From contig CAWIGF010000003.1 in the NCBI GenBank assembly GCA_963835585.1, positions 558,001 to 622,000 on the forward strand: a DNA stretch of 64,000 nucleotides, in the 5' to 3' direction. This DNA is from UBA10107 sp963835585. Lineage in GTDB: Archaea > Nanobdellota > Nanobdellia > Woesearchaeales > UBA10107. The notes below the pieces were generated by a model. That model did no database searches, was not told where the DNA came from, and saw only the letters and a program-made list of their open reading frames with translations. This document shows positions 8,635-16,289 of this stretch, piece by piece. The translations under genes were made by a program, and so were the position numbers. Positions within the stretch are counted from its first letter, which is position 1. Every line of letters starts with the position of its first letter.

Positions 8635-8792
8635 TTTAACTTTTTTAGGATTTCCTGCAGGACAGCTTCGTACTTCGCCTCGGCGCCTATCAAAGCAATT
8701 ATATCATCATCATATTTTTTGTCCTTCCTGACCTCTTCGAGATGATATGACACAAGATTCTTAATCACATCTTTTTCCTGTTTTGTAAACAT
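8631..8792 (-). CDS. Small conserved-context protein, 53 aa
   Basis: Start chosen at the ATG at 8792 because a clear Shine-Dalgarno (GGTGAG) lies 3-8 nt upstream and scpA ends just before it. Product begins MFTKQEKDVIKNLV and is an all-helical, charged 53-residue protein. In many archaea ribosomal protein L18Ae (LX) occupies the place near prefoldin and ftsY, but I see no similarity to it. Function unknown. Tightly embedded between scpA and pfdA (4 nt overlap). Confidence 0.7.
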   Translation of the reverse strand: MFTKQEKDVIKNLVSYHLEEVRKDKKYDDDIIALIGAEAKYEAVLQEILKKLK

Positions 8793-8796
8793 TGTC

Positions 8797-9633
8797 TCAC
8801 CTTTTTTTCTTGTTCTTGTCTGACTCTTCAAGAGCGTCCCCGACAAAATCGTGTTGTTTCTTGAGATCAGGAACTTCATGCAGGGCCGAACCTGATTTTC
8901 TCTCGCTCTTATTAGGGAGAAGTATATCAATCTCGCCGAAATGCGTCTCCTGCTCTAGCTCCACTTTCTGATCGTTTGACAGATGCAATAACGGCAAAAA
9001 CACGCCGACAAGATCTGCCTTATTTTTTGAAGGAACGAGCTCGCTGAATGTAAGCGACTGCGCCTTCGCGAGGTGCTTTGTTATCTGCCCATAAAGCGCA
9101 TCGATAATTTTCGAGATATCTATCTTTTTTTCAGGAACAGTTATGTTGACCGCTGCGAGGATTTCCCGTCGTCGCTTCTTTACTTCCAATGCTTGCTTCA
9201 ATGCCTCAACCAAATCATATATTGATACTTTCCTTTTTCGCGGCTGCGGAGTTTTTGGAATAAGCTTGGCATGTTCCATGTCGAACTGGGGCCTTGGTTT
9301 CTCGATATTATACAAGTCCTCCTCGGGATAATCCTCTGGATGCATCAGTCTGTCAAGATTTAGCATCTCTTCGTTGATAAGATAATTAGACTTGAACTTG
9401 AGGAGAACTGCCGCCGCGAGAACGACCTTTCCGGAAACGCGCAAATCCATCTCCTGCATCTTCTTGAGCATTTCGATGTACTTGTGTGAGATTTCAGAAA
9501 CATCTATGTCCCATGGATCCATTCCTTCCGACTTGACAAGCTCCATGAGAAGGGCCTGCCAGGTGACTTCATCCTCCTTAAATATTATGTCAAAGATGCG
9601 TTGTTCCATAGGGAAAAAAGGCAGTTTCGACAT
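8797..9633 (-). CDS. scpA: Segregation and condensation protein ScpA (kleisin)
   Basis: Kleisin subunit that bridges SMC heads. 278 residues. The N-terminal SMC-neck-binding part has LMELVKSEGMDPWDIDVSEI, where the DPWDIDV signature is strong, followed by YIEMLKKMQEMDLRVSGKVV and a helical AAAVLLKFKSNYL. The C-terminal wHTH part has EILAAVNITV and FSELVPSKNKADLVGVFLPL, which contacts the SMC cap. An extra charged tail of about 40 residues follows. First gene of the scpA-pfdA-ftsY operon. Confidence 0.93.
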   Translation of the reverse strand: MSKLPFFPMEQRIFDIIFKEDEVTWQALLMELVKSEGMDPWDIDVSEISHKYIEMLKKMQEMDLRVSGKVVLAAAVLLKFKSNYLINEEMLNLDRLMHPEDYPEEDLYNIEKPRPQFDMEHAKLIPKTPQPRKRKVSIYDLVEALKQALEVKKRRREILAAVNITVPEKKIDISKIIDALYGQITKHLAKAQSLTFSELVPSKNKADLVGVFLPLLHLSNDQKVELEQETHFGEIDILLPNKSERKSGSALHEVPDLKKQHDFVGDALEESDKNKKKR

Positions 9634-9692
9634 TTATAAACTTATCTCGTTGAAACAAGCTTCTAAAGCCTTCGCAGGCCATACATAAGCGT

Positions 9693-9705
9693 AAAGTTTA
9701 AATAT
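9693..9705 (+). promoter_or_regulatory. TATA box upstream of the anchored surface protein gene
   Basis: AAAGTTTAAATAT lies about 60 nt before the start codon at 9767, leaving room for a short leader that contains the Shine-Dalgarno-like AAAGGGG. Confidence 0.4.
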
Positions 9706-9766
9706 GGTATGGTGTACTTCAATGAATAAGACTTATTAAATAATATTGAAACAAAGGGGTACAGAA

Positions 9767-10321
9767 ATGGCAAAGAAAACACAGAAAAACGCGGCGCATG
9801 CTAAACATGAAGCAGCACCTGCAAAGAAAGAAGAGGGAAGTTCTATTGGATGGATTATCGCGGCAATCGTCGTAATAGTAATCATCGCATTCCTGGTTAT
9901 GAAGCCTTCAACACAGGCACCTACGCAGAATAACAATGCGCAACAGGCTCCTACTCAAGTAAATGGAGTACAATCGGCATCAGCGCCCACAAATTTGATC
10001 AATAACTGCACAGCAACGATTGGAATAATCCCTGGGTCATTCTCATTGGCGAACAATATCGTCACGGTAACGTTCAGGAATAATGGACGTGTACAGATTG
10101 ATGGAACATACTTGCAATTCAGAGGTGTTGACCAGACAAAAGTCATATACGAGCAAGATAATAGCGTAATCGCAGTAGGACAGACTGCAAATTACACTGT
10201 CGACTTGAATGCACTTGGCACTACGCTTGGAGCAGCAGTCAACTCGTTCGTCTTGTACCCAATACAAGCCGGAAACACATGTTTCAATCAGAAAGTCGTT
10301 GTGATTAAAGACAGAGCATAA
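9767..10321 (+). CDS. Membrane-anchored extracellular protein with one N-terminal helix
   Basis: Start set at ATG 9767, 8 nt after AAAGGGG. Product about 184 residues: a Lys/Ala-rich cytoplasmic tail, one membrane helix (IGWIIAAIVVIVIIAFLVM, residues 25-43), a Gln/Thr/Ala-rich linker (TQAPTQNNNAQQAPTQ) and a beta-rich outer domain with two cysteines (NNCTATIG and NTCFNQK) that could form a disulfide. The outer domain looks like a small immunoglobulin-like fold (FRNNGRVQIDGTYL). Function unknown; probably a surface protein. Confidence 0.65.
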   Translation: MAKKTQKNAAHAKHEAAPAKKEEGSSIGWIIAAIVVIVIIAFLVMKPSTQAPTQNNNAQQAPTQVNGVQSASAPTNLINNCTATIGIIPGSFSLANNIVTVTFRNNGRVQIDGTYLQFRGVDQTKVIYEQDNSVIAVGQTANYTVDLNALGTTLGAAVNSFVLYPIQAGNTCFNQKVVVIKDRA

Positions 10322-10384
10322 TCACGCGCTTTTTTCTTTATTTTTTTCATAATCTTTATTAGTACTTGAGTTTTCATTCAACAC

Positions 10385-10645
10385 ATGATACCACATTTAC
10401 CTGATTGGGCAATAACCACTTATCTTATCATAGGGGCAATAATATTCATTCTCGCTGTATATGATGCGTTCTTCAGAAAAGAACACCACAAAGTTCATGT
10501 GGAGAAACCCAAGAAGGCTATGCACAGGGCGCACAAAGAACCCAAGATAGTTCATGTGGAAGAGCACAATAAGGAAGAAGTCACGGAACAAAAACAAGAG
10601 GCTGTTGCAGAAGAGCCGGGAGAACAATTAATAGTAAATCACTGA
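10385..10645 (+). CDS. Small membrane protein with charged cytoplasmic tail, 86 aa
   Basis: One transmembrane helix near the N-terminus (ITTYLIIGAIIFILAVYDAF) followed by a His/Lys/Glu-rich tail containing repeats of KVHVE / IVHVEEH. It may be an accessory membrane subunit; no family recognised. Preceded by a TATA-like AT stretch at 10345-10365. Confidence 0.5.
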   Translation: MIPHLPDWAITTYLIIGAIIFILAVYDAFFRKEHHKVHVEKPKKAMHRAHKEPKIVHVEEHNKEEVTEQKQEAVAEEPGEQLIVNH

Positions 10646-10724
10646 TTATTTCAAATTCTCAATTTTAGGGCGTATAAACATTTACATAAACTTTTTAAAG
10701 AAACAGAAGGTTCAGAAAGGTTAG

Positions 10725-10797
<73 letters not shown>

Positions 10798-10802
10798 TTA
10801 AT

Positions 10803-10873
10803 GCGATGATGGTTAAATGGTAGAATATAGCCTTCCCAAGGCTGTGATCCGGGTTCGATTCCCGGTCGTCGCA
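10803..10873 (+). tRNA. tRNA-Gly (anticodon CCC)
   Basis: 71 nt cloverleaf: acceptor GCGATGA/TCGTCGC with discriminator A, anticodon loop TTCCCAA, anticodon stem TAGCC/GGCTG, T arm CCGGG-TTCGATT-CCCGG. No intron. It starts 5 nt after tRNA-Val. Confidence 0.93.
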
Positions 10874-10883
10874 GTTGAAAGAA

Positions 10884-10995
10884 GCGATGATAGTTGAATG
10901 GTACAATACGACCTTGCCAATAGCGGCCGTCCGAGACGTTCGGATGTTTGCCAAGCAAACAGGTTGTGGCCCGGGTCCGATTCCCGGTCATCGCA
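10884..10995 (+). tRNA. tRNA-Gly (anticodon GCC) with a 41-nt intron
   Basis: Acceptor GCGATGA/TCATCGC with discriminator A. The anticodon loop is TTGCCA-intron-A, GCC at 10916-10918; the intron is placed at 10920-10960, the canonical archaeal position after nucleotide 37. The intron contains a hairpin GTTTGC-CAA-GCAAAC and repeats the TTGCCAA loop sequence, so exact splice sites should be checked against the bulge-helix-bulge rule. Exons alone form a normal 71-nt tRNA. Confidence 0.88.
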
Positions 10996-11029
10996 TCATA
11001 CCATAAATCCAATGCGACAACAAGAAACC

Positions 11030-11105
11030 GGTGGTTTAGATTTATAGGACGGCCCCCGGTCATCGCATGAATTTTGAATCTTCTTTTTTTGAATAAATTA
11101 CTATT
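11030..11105 (+). repeat. Left copy of a tRNA-Gly-tail repeat flanking the Fic gene
   Basis: The segment GGTGGTTTAGATTTATAGG is followed by CCCCGGTCATCGCATGAATT, in which CCCGGTCATCGCAT repeats the 3' end of tRNA-Gly(GCC). A related copy lies at 12218-12307. The similarity continues into a shared GAATAAATT about 25 nt after the tRNA-like end. The pair brackets about 1.1 kb holding one Fic gene, which suggests integration or duplication at a tRNA-Gly 3' end. Confidence 0.6.
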
Positions 11106-11156
11106 TTGCACACGTCAGACATAGCTAAACTCTATTTGCAACGATCAGAGAACGGA

Positions 11157-12083
11157 CTATAATCTAAATTGATCTATAACAACTTCGAACATTTTCTCGC
11201 AGTATTTCTTGACATTTTTTACATTGTAATAATCGGTTGCTTCATAATATTTTGCCCTTAATTTAACGGGAACAAATAGTTTCGGATAGTTGGATTTCAT
11301 TAAAATCCAATTCATCAAAGCTCGCCCCGTTCTTCCGTTTCCGTCCTCAAATGGATGAATTTCGACAAATTGCGCATGTACCAAGCAAGCTAAGACAAAA
11401 GGATGAATCTTTCTTTTATTTTGTTCATAAAATTTAATCATTTCATTAAGCAGGGGCTTGACTTTTTCGGGTGACGGCGGAACAAACTCTGTTCCTTCAA
11501 TTTTTACAGGAAAGAATCTTACCCGCCCAGGATAAATGACCCCTGTATTTTGTGTCAGAATTAAATTCATTTTCTCCAAAAACTCGATTGTTAACTTTCC
11601 CTTGTATCTTTTGATAAAATCTAGCGCTTCTCTTCCATTCAATGCTTCATTGTAGTCCTTTGGAGGAGCTCCTGATGGAATTTGTTTTTCCTTGATAACT
11701 AAAAATGTATCTCTCAAAGTTAATCTATTTCCTTCGATTGCATTTGAATTATAAGTAAATCTGATGACAAAATCAGTTTCTTCTTTTTCAAGTATCGTCT
11801 TTGGAATTGTTTTAAGATGATTACCGTACACTTCCTTAAAATCATCGATGATTTCAAGTTTATCTGCATCCAGATAGTTTTCGTTATAGACTTTGTATTC
11901 TTCGAGTTTCAATTCTTTTAATTTTTCTCCTATCTGTTCTCGTGTTGGTTTATGTTCACCTAACTTTATCCTTATTTTCTTCCATTTGTCTTTCCCGACT
12001 CTGATTGTTTTCCCCAGGTAGTAGAAGTATTTGTTTCCAGATCGTATTCTATCAACGTATGCCACAGGATATTTATTGTCCAC
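11157..12083 (-). CDS. Fic-domain protein (probable AMPylator)
   Basis: Fic proteins transfer AMP (or other nucleotide parts) to hydroxyl side chains of target proteins. The complete core motif HPFEDGNGRTGR is at residues 243-254, with catalytic His243 and the Glu/Asp metal ligand. An N-terminal inhibitory motif SNAIEGN at 113-119 (S/T-x-x-x-E-G/N) marks a class II, self-inhibited enzyme whose alpha-inh glutamate blocks ATP. Residues 1-70 are an unrelated basic region (DKWKKIRIKLGEHK). The gene stands alone between tRNA-tail repeats, so it is probably mobile cargo. Confidence 0.92.
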   Translation of the reverse strand: MDNKYPVAYVDRIRSGNKYFYYLGKTIRVGKDKWKKIRIKLGEHKPTREQIGEKLKELKLEEYKVYNENYLDADKLEIIDDFKEVYGNHLKTIPKTILEKEETDFVIRFTYNSNAIEGNRLTLRDTFLVIKEKQIPSGAPPKDYNEALNGREALDFIKRYKGKLTIEFLEKMNLILTQNTGVIYPGRVRFFPVKIEGTEFVPPSPEKVKPLLNEMIKFYEQNKRKIHPFVLACLVHAQFVEIHPFEDGNGRTGRALMNWILMKSNYPKLFVPVKLRAKYYEATDYYNVKNVKKYCEKMFEVVIDQFRL

Positions 12084-12217
12084 ATATTATATAAATCTTT
12101 CTATTTTGTGGACAACATATAATCAAAAAAATATCAGTGCCCAGAAATCTGGGCAAAAATCACAAGATATAAAAAGTCCAAGAACGTCCATGTCGCTGAA
12201 ATAAACCATTTATAGCC

Positions 12218-12307
12218 TTTGGCGGTTTAAACCTATAGGTCGGTTCCCGATCGTCGCATGAATTTTAGATTTTCATATTACTTTCTGAATAAATTCTCTG
12301 TTTTTCA
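12218..12307 (+). repeat. Right copy of the tRNA-Gly-tail repeat
   Basis: GGCGGTTTAAACCTATAGG followed by TTCCCGATCGTCGCATGAAT. The tRNA-like end resembles the tail of tRNA-Gly(CCC) (TTCCCGGTCGTCGCA) with one change. Together with 11030-11105 it flanks the Fic gene in direct orientation. The 12084-12217 stretch between the Fic start and this repeat has no gene. Confidence 0.55.
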
Positions 12308-12419
12308 TAAACAAAGTAGTCAGGGATACAAATCATGAAGTTATCCTTCACAAATTATACTCAACCCACTCGCTAAAAAAAGCAATAGATTTTTAAGCAT
12401 CATAAGTTTAGAAATTAGT

Positions 12420-12601
12420 ATGAGGCTGAAATATTACGGTTTCTTATTTATGTGTTTGACGTTCGGAGTGATTTTCATAAGTGGCGTTACAGGAGAATCG
12501 CAGATATCGTGAAGAGCACAAATGCTGCAGAAGCAAAAGAAGCGTGCAGTGCAATGTCTTCAGCAAATTCCCCTGGGTGCCTGCAGGAAATCAGGGGATA
12601 A
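12420..12601 (+). pseudogene. Frameshifted small secreted protein
   Basis: ATG 12420 opens a signal-peptide-like stretch (MRLKYYGFLFMCLTFGVIF...) that ends at TGA 12510-12512. From about 12503 a shifted frame continues with DIVKSTNAAEAKEACSAMSS to TAA 12599-12601 and contains two cysteines. The two halves together make a plausible 60-residue exported protein, so one indel near 12500 has broken it, or it is two unrelated short frames. Confidence 0.4.
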
Positions 12602-12658
12602 TGTGCCTTCCTGAACCCATATCTTTATAAACAAAATATTTTCTTAACTCTATGAGCT

Positions 12659-12764
12659 GAGCCCGTAGCTTAGCCTGGTGGAGCGTCGGTCTTATATGGC
12701 AACGTTTCATTGAAACGGTGATTAGGAACACCGGTGGTCGAGAGTTCAAATCTCTCCGGGCTCA
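12659..12764 (+). tRNA. tRNA-Ile (anticodon UAU) with a 32-nt intron
   Basis: Acceptor GAGCCCG/CGGGCTC with discriminator A; D arm TAGCTTAGCCTGG typical of archaeal tRNA-Ile; T arm GAGAG-TTCAAAT-CTCTC. Anticodon stem TCGGT/ACCGG closes only if an intron at about 12697-12728 is removed, leaving loop CTTATAC with anticodon UAU at 12693-12695. Most archaea read AUA with an agmatidine-modified CAU tRNA, so a UAU tRNA is unusual. Confidence 0.8.
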
Positions 12765-12765
12765 C

Positions 12766-13000
12766 TTTTATTGATTTGAACCCCTAACTGAGAAAATTGA
12801 GTTATGGGGTCTCCTGATAAAGAATAATTAGATTTAGGCAAAAATGATATTTTCATCGTTTCTACATTTATTTTAGTTTTTTGCATGTTTTTGAGGAGAC
12901 AAGGTTTTTAGTGATTATCTCCTTGACCGACCCTTCGTTATAGACTTTGTAATGCCCATTCTTCATAAATCTTTTCCTATTTTTATGGATTTGAACCCTT
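12766..13000 (+). repeat. Gene-free junction with hairpin and two T-arm-like repeats
   Basis: About 330 nt without a gene between tRNA-Ile and element A. It holds TTTTATTGATTTGAACCCCT (12766-12785) and TTTTATGGATTTGAACCCTT (12981-13000), direct repeats with three differences. On the minus strand they read like a tRNA T arm (GGGTTCAAATC). The first copy overlaps a hairpin (ACCCCTAACT with GAGTTATGGGGT, 12780-12810). These may be remnants of an attachment site at the left edge of the element. Confidence 0.4.
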
Positions 13001-13098
13001 GACCTAATTTTATTAATAAATACTGCCAAGAAATAATTATCCGAAACGGATATTTTCTGGATTTAGTTTAATTAACTTTTTTTGACAATTAGTCTTCT

Positions 13099-13293
13099 AT
13101 GAAATGTTTACATTGTAAAAAAGAACTTGAAGAACATGAATACAAATTTTGTATTACTTGTCTGAGAGCTTTGAAGCATAAGTATGCGAAAGAAGCATTG
13201 TCAATGACTGAACTTGAATTTGAGGACTGGCTAAATGAAAAATATGAGATTCAGTATAAGGCAGACCGCCACTTTAGAAGATTTCAAAACTGA
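13099..13293 (+). CDS. Small protein with a paired-cysteine zinc-binding motif, 64 aa
   Basis: MKCLHCKKELEEHEYKFCIT shows CxxC followed by CxxC at residues 3-22, a compact zinc ribbon, then a charged helical tail. Preceded by an AT-rich promoter-like region (TTTAATTAAC near 13065). First gene of the secretion-like cluster; may be a regulator or a coupling factor. Confidence 0.6.
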   Translation: MKCLHCKKELEEHEYKFCITCLRALKHKYAKEALSMTELEFEDWLNEKYEIQYKADRHFRRFQN

Positions 13294-13633
13294 AATCGGT
13301 TGGCTGATGATTTTCACAGCCTTGTATTTGCCGTTTTCAATAATTATTTCGCTGAAAGGAAATTACCTGCATCTTTTTTTATCATCTGTAATGTCAGGAG
13401 CTCTGCTTACGATTGAGTTCAGAGATATGTTCACTAAAGAAAACAAGCCAACCCCCATACAGATGAGGCCTCAGAGGAAGCAGGAGATACGCCATCCTGA
13501 AATTGAGCGTATCCCTGTTTCTTCTCCATTTCCTTTCATGAATACAAACACGGAGGTAAAAAATGAAACCCAAGCAAATAATGATGTATCTGTTGTTGGG
13601 AATGATGCTGTTAACACCGATAGCGTTTGCTGA
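13235..13633 (+). CDS. Two-helix membrane protein of the secretion cluster
   Basis: 132 residues from ATG 13235, but the frame overlaps the upstream gene by 59 nt and an ATG at 13307 is an alternative start. Two adjacent hydrophobic helices (LMIFTALYLPFSIIISL and YLHLFLSSVMSGALLTIEF) are followed by a Pro/Glu-rich cytoplasmic tail. Family not recognised. It overlaps the VirB2-like gene by 71 nt. Confidence 0.5.
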   Translation: MKNMRFSIRQTATLEDFKTEIGWLMIFTALYLPFSIIISLKGNYLHLFLSSVMSGALLTIEFRDMFTKENKPTPIQMRPQRKQEIRHPEIERIPVSSPFPFMNTNTEVKNETQANNDVSVVGNDAVNTDSVC

Positions 13634-13862
13634 CAGCACATTTGACGACATTTTGAAACCCGTTGTCAAAATATATGATTTCGCAAAATATGCGGCATCA
13701 ATTATTGCGATGATATTTCTGTTATTTGCAGGAATAACATACATGACATCAGGCGGAGATACACAAAAGCGTGAACAAGCAAAGAACATGGTTGCGTATG
13801 TTGTGATTGGCCTAATTGTAATTTGGGCAGCACCATACTTAGTGGACTTGCTGACAAAATGA
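13563..13862 (+). CDS. TrbC/VirB2-like pilin
   Basis: 99 residues with signal peptide (MMYLLLGMMLLTPIAFA), a short amphipathic segment, then two membrane helices separated by a basic loop (IIAMIFLLFAGITYMTSGGD and MVAYVVIGLIVIWAAPYLV). This is the standard layout of TrbC/VirB2 subunits that build type IV secretion or conjugative pili, and of the archaeal TedC/CedA1-type components. Its TGA overlaps the next ATG (ATGA at 13859). Confidence 0.75.
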   Translation: MKPKQIMMYLLLGMMLLTPIAFADSTFDDILKPVVKIYDFAKYAASIIAMIFLLFAGITYMTSGGDTQKREQAKNMVAYVVIGLIVIWAAPYLVDLLTK

Positions 13863-15178
13863 AAGCAATACTGCTTATGCTGTTGTTAATTCCGACAGCA
13901 TTTGCTTTGGATTGTGCAAATGTTCAGGATTCCACTAATTGCAATTATATTCTGAACAGCGACATTCCACAATCTGAGAAAAATGATTTAATTTCTAATT
14001 TAATTTATGTTGGAAATCAATTTCCTGATTTTGATTCCGTTTTGAATTGGAATAAAGGACTTGATGTTTCAGAAAATCTTGGCTTCAAAACATATTCTTC
14101 GACTTACATAAAGAACGCTTGGATTAAATCATTAGCTGTTGTTCCTTCTGTTGTTGATGAAACTTTGTTAGTTGCTCCAAACGGAACGATGCAATGCACG
14201 TATGATTATGATGTTGTTATTGACAAAAAGCTAATTGGAAACGACTGCAAGACAAATTACAAACTTCTTTCTCAAAAAGCAGAAGTCAAGAATTATGTCA
14301 ATAATGTTTATCAGAACTCAGGAACTCTTGTCAAATATCAAAGCGATGCTGATGTTTTGAATTTTAAATCTGAATTGAATGTTGAAGCTAATGTTCAAAT
14401 CGAACACTACAAAATCAGAAGATATTGCTGTTCAAGAGATGCTTTCGGTAGCTGTAAACATTACTGTACAGTTTGTGAATATAAAAGCACAGAAACAAAA
14501 ACAGACAAATTGGTTGTTTCTGATTCCATTAATGCTAAAAAAGAAAATGCTTTTCCCAAATTAAATCTTGAAGTTCTAAATCAATACAACGGAAACACAA
14601 AAATAAGATTTAATTATTCTGATGTTGAAGCATTTAGAATTGATTTTGCTGATTCTTACATTTCTGAAACAAGAACTTCTTACGTTCCTAATTTCACAAT
14701 TTACAACATCATGCAGTTGTTTTCAAAAGAATTGATTGACAGAAATTCTCAAAATGTTGTTTTCTTAAATAACAATACATTTCTTGTGAAAAATACAAAT
14801 GGCTGTTCAATTACTCTGTGGACACATTTTACTCAAATAAAACAATCTTGCAATTTAACTTATGTTCCTGTTTCTATTTCGATAAAAACTGATAAGTTTA
14901 CTTACAAAGAAAACGAAACTATCAAAGTTTCAATTATTCCGAATGATATTTTTGTTAATTTAAATTATGGAGATATTAGCAAGTTAGCAAAAGGAAATTC
15001 TGAATTTATTGTCAAACAGCCGTTCAACAGAATTGTTGGAACTTACAAAGATGCTTCTGCTGACGCTTTAATCGCTGTGAAAACTGAGAATTGGACTACT
15101 TTATTTCAACTAGGAACATTTGCAGGAGCAAATCTTGCATTATTTGCGATGGTGAGAAAATTCAAAACTGCGGATTAA
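13859..15178 (+). CDS. Large exported protein of the secretion cluster
   Basis: Start at ATG 13859 overlapping the pilin stop; about 439 residues. A signal peptide (MKAILLMLLLIPTAFALD) is followed by a long beta-rich outer domain with a cysteine cluster near residues 190-210 (RRYCCSRDAFGSCKHYCTVC) and a C-terminal membrane helix (LFQLGTFAGANLALFAMV). Position between VirB2-like and VirB6-like genes suggests an outer or adhesin part of the conduit, comparable in place to VirB5. Family unknown. Confidence 0.6.
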   Translation: MKAILLMLLLIPTAFALDCANVQDSTNCNYILNSDIPQSEKNDLISNLIYVGNQFPDFDSVLNWNKGLDVSENLGFKTYSSTYIKNAWIKSLAVVPSVVDETLLVAPNGTMQCTYDYDVVIDKKLIGNDCKTNYKLLSQKAEVKNYVNNVYQNSGTLVKYQSDADVLNFKSELNVEANVQIEHYKIRRYCCSRDAFGSCKHYCTVCEYKSTETKTDKLVVSDSINAKKENAFPKLNLEVLNQYNGNTKIRFNYSDVEAFRIDFADSYISETRTSYVPNFTIYNIMQLFSKELIDRNSQNVVFLNNNTFLVKNTNGCSITLWTHFTQIKQSCNLTYVPVSISIKTDKFTYKENETIKVSIIPNDIFVNLNYGDISKLAKGNSEFIVKQPFNRIVGTYKDASADALIAVKTENWTTLFQLGTFAGANLALFAMVRKFKTAD

Positions 15179-15993
15179 CTAATTTAGCAACTTGTTTGCC
15201 TGAAAAGTTCTTTGATTTCATTCTTACAATAATCAATGCTCCATTAACTCCATTAATCAAAATGGCACAATCACTTCTTACCGAGCAAGTCAACGTAGAA
15301 TTATTTCATGGATTGTGGGGAACAATGGTTTACGTTATCTCGATGTTTTACGGATTATATTTTATAATTGCAGGATTTAATTTAATGATTTCAGGATATG
15401 ACGCAGAAAAAAGAGAAAAAGCAAAGTCTTGGCTGAAAAATACTGTGCTTATGGTTTTCTTTGTTCAAGCTTCATATTTATTGTATTCATTAGTTCTTGA
15501 ATTAGCATCAGGATTAAGTTCAGGAGCGATGAGCTTGATTGATGCAAACTTCTTTTTATTGACAACTGATAATTTAGCGAGTATTGGATTAGAAATAATG
15601 CTATTTCTTGCTTATGCACTTGTTCTTCTTTTAACTTCATTATTGCTTGTTCTTAGATACATTTGTGTTGGTGTTGGAGTTATGTTTGTTCCAATCGGAA
15701 TTTTCTTTTACTTTACACCTATGCTTGAAGAATACGGAAAACTGATACTAAATGCACTTTCTGTGATTATTTTCCTTCCTTTTGTTCAGGTTTTGATTTT
15801 ACTTGCTTCATCAAAGCTAATTTCAATGCCTATTTTTGCAAATATGAAAATCTTAGTGATGATTTCCTCATTTTTATTTATTGACTGCGTTATGATTTTG
15901 CTTTTCCTGTTTGTGATAGCAAAAGCAGCAATGTCGGCATTGCGTTCAGATGTTGGAAAGACAGCTTCAATGGTTTATGGTAAACTAACATGA
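15091..15993 (+). CDS. VirB6/TrbL-like polytopic membrane protein
   Basis: About 300 residues; the first 30 overlap the upstream gene and the true start is uncertain. Six or so membrane helices follow, with a characteristic loop FNLMISGYDAEKREKAKSWL after the first helix and long hydrophobic runs (LFLAYALVLLLTSLLLVLRY, ILVMISSFLFIDCVMILLFL). The topology and neighbours match the VirB6 / CedA / TedA class that forms the inner-membrane channel. Confidence 0.7.
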   Translation: MDYFISTRNICRSKSCIICDGEKIQNCGLTNLATCLPEKFFDFILTIINAPLTPLIKMAQSLLTEQVNVELFHGLWGTMVYVISMFYGLYFIIAGFNLMISGYDAEKREKAKSWLKNTVLMVFFVQASYLLYSLVLELASGLSSGAMSLIDANFFLLTTDNLASIGLEIMLFLAYALVLLLTSLLLVLRYICVGVGVMFVPIGIFFYFTPMLEEYGKLILNALSVIIFLPFVQVLILLASSKLISMPIFANMKILVMISSFLFIDCVMILLFLFVIAKAAMSALRSDVGKTASMVYGKLT

Positions 15994-16289
15994 CTTACGA
16001 AATACCGCAACAGCTTCAATATGAAGAAAAGATTATATTCGGATTAAATTTCAAGCAGTTGCTATATGCAATTATATTTTTCCCTATTGGAATTATTATT
16101 TTTCTCAAGTCGGGATTAAATTTAGAGATTAAATTAACACTCTCTTTAATCCCTATTTTAATCGGTGTTGCATTCATGTTCTTTGACTTGAAAGATTGGT
16201 TGAGTTCTGTTTGGCAGTGGCTGAAATTCAGAGAAGTGTTTCTTAATGGATTTGAAAATGAAAACGTTCTTGGGATTAAAGAATGTTGA
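15990..16289 (+). CDS. PrgI/VirB3-like protein
   Basis: 99 residues; starts with a 4-nt overlap (ATGA). YEIPQQLQYEEKIIFGLNFK is the typical PrgI N-terminus, followed by two membrane helices (LLYAIIFFPIGIIIFL and LSLIPILIGVAFMFFDL). PrgI proteins are the VirB3 counterparts that dock the VirB4 ATPase to the membrane. The VirB4 gene follows and overlaps it by 44 nt. Confidence 0.8.
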   Translation: MTYEIPQQLQYEEKIIFGLNFKQLLYAIIFFPIGIIIFLKSGLNLEIKLTLSLIPILIGVAFMFFDLKDWLSSVWQWLKFREVFLNGFENENVLGIKEC

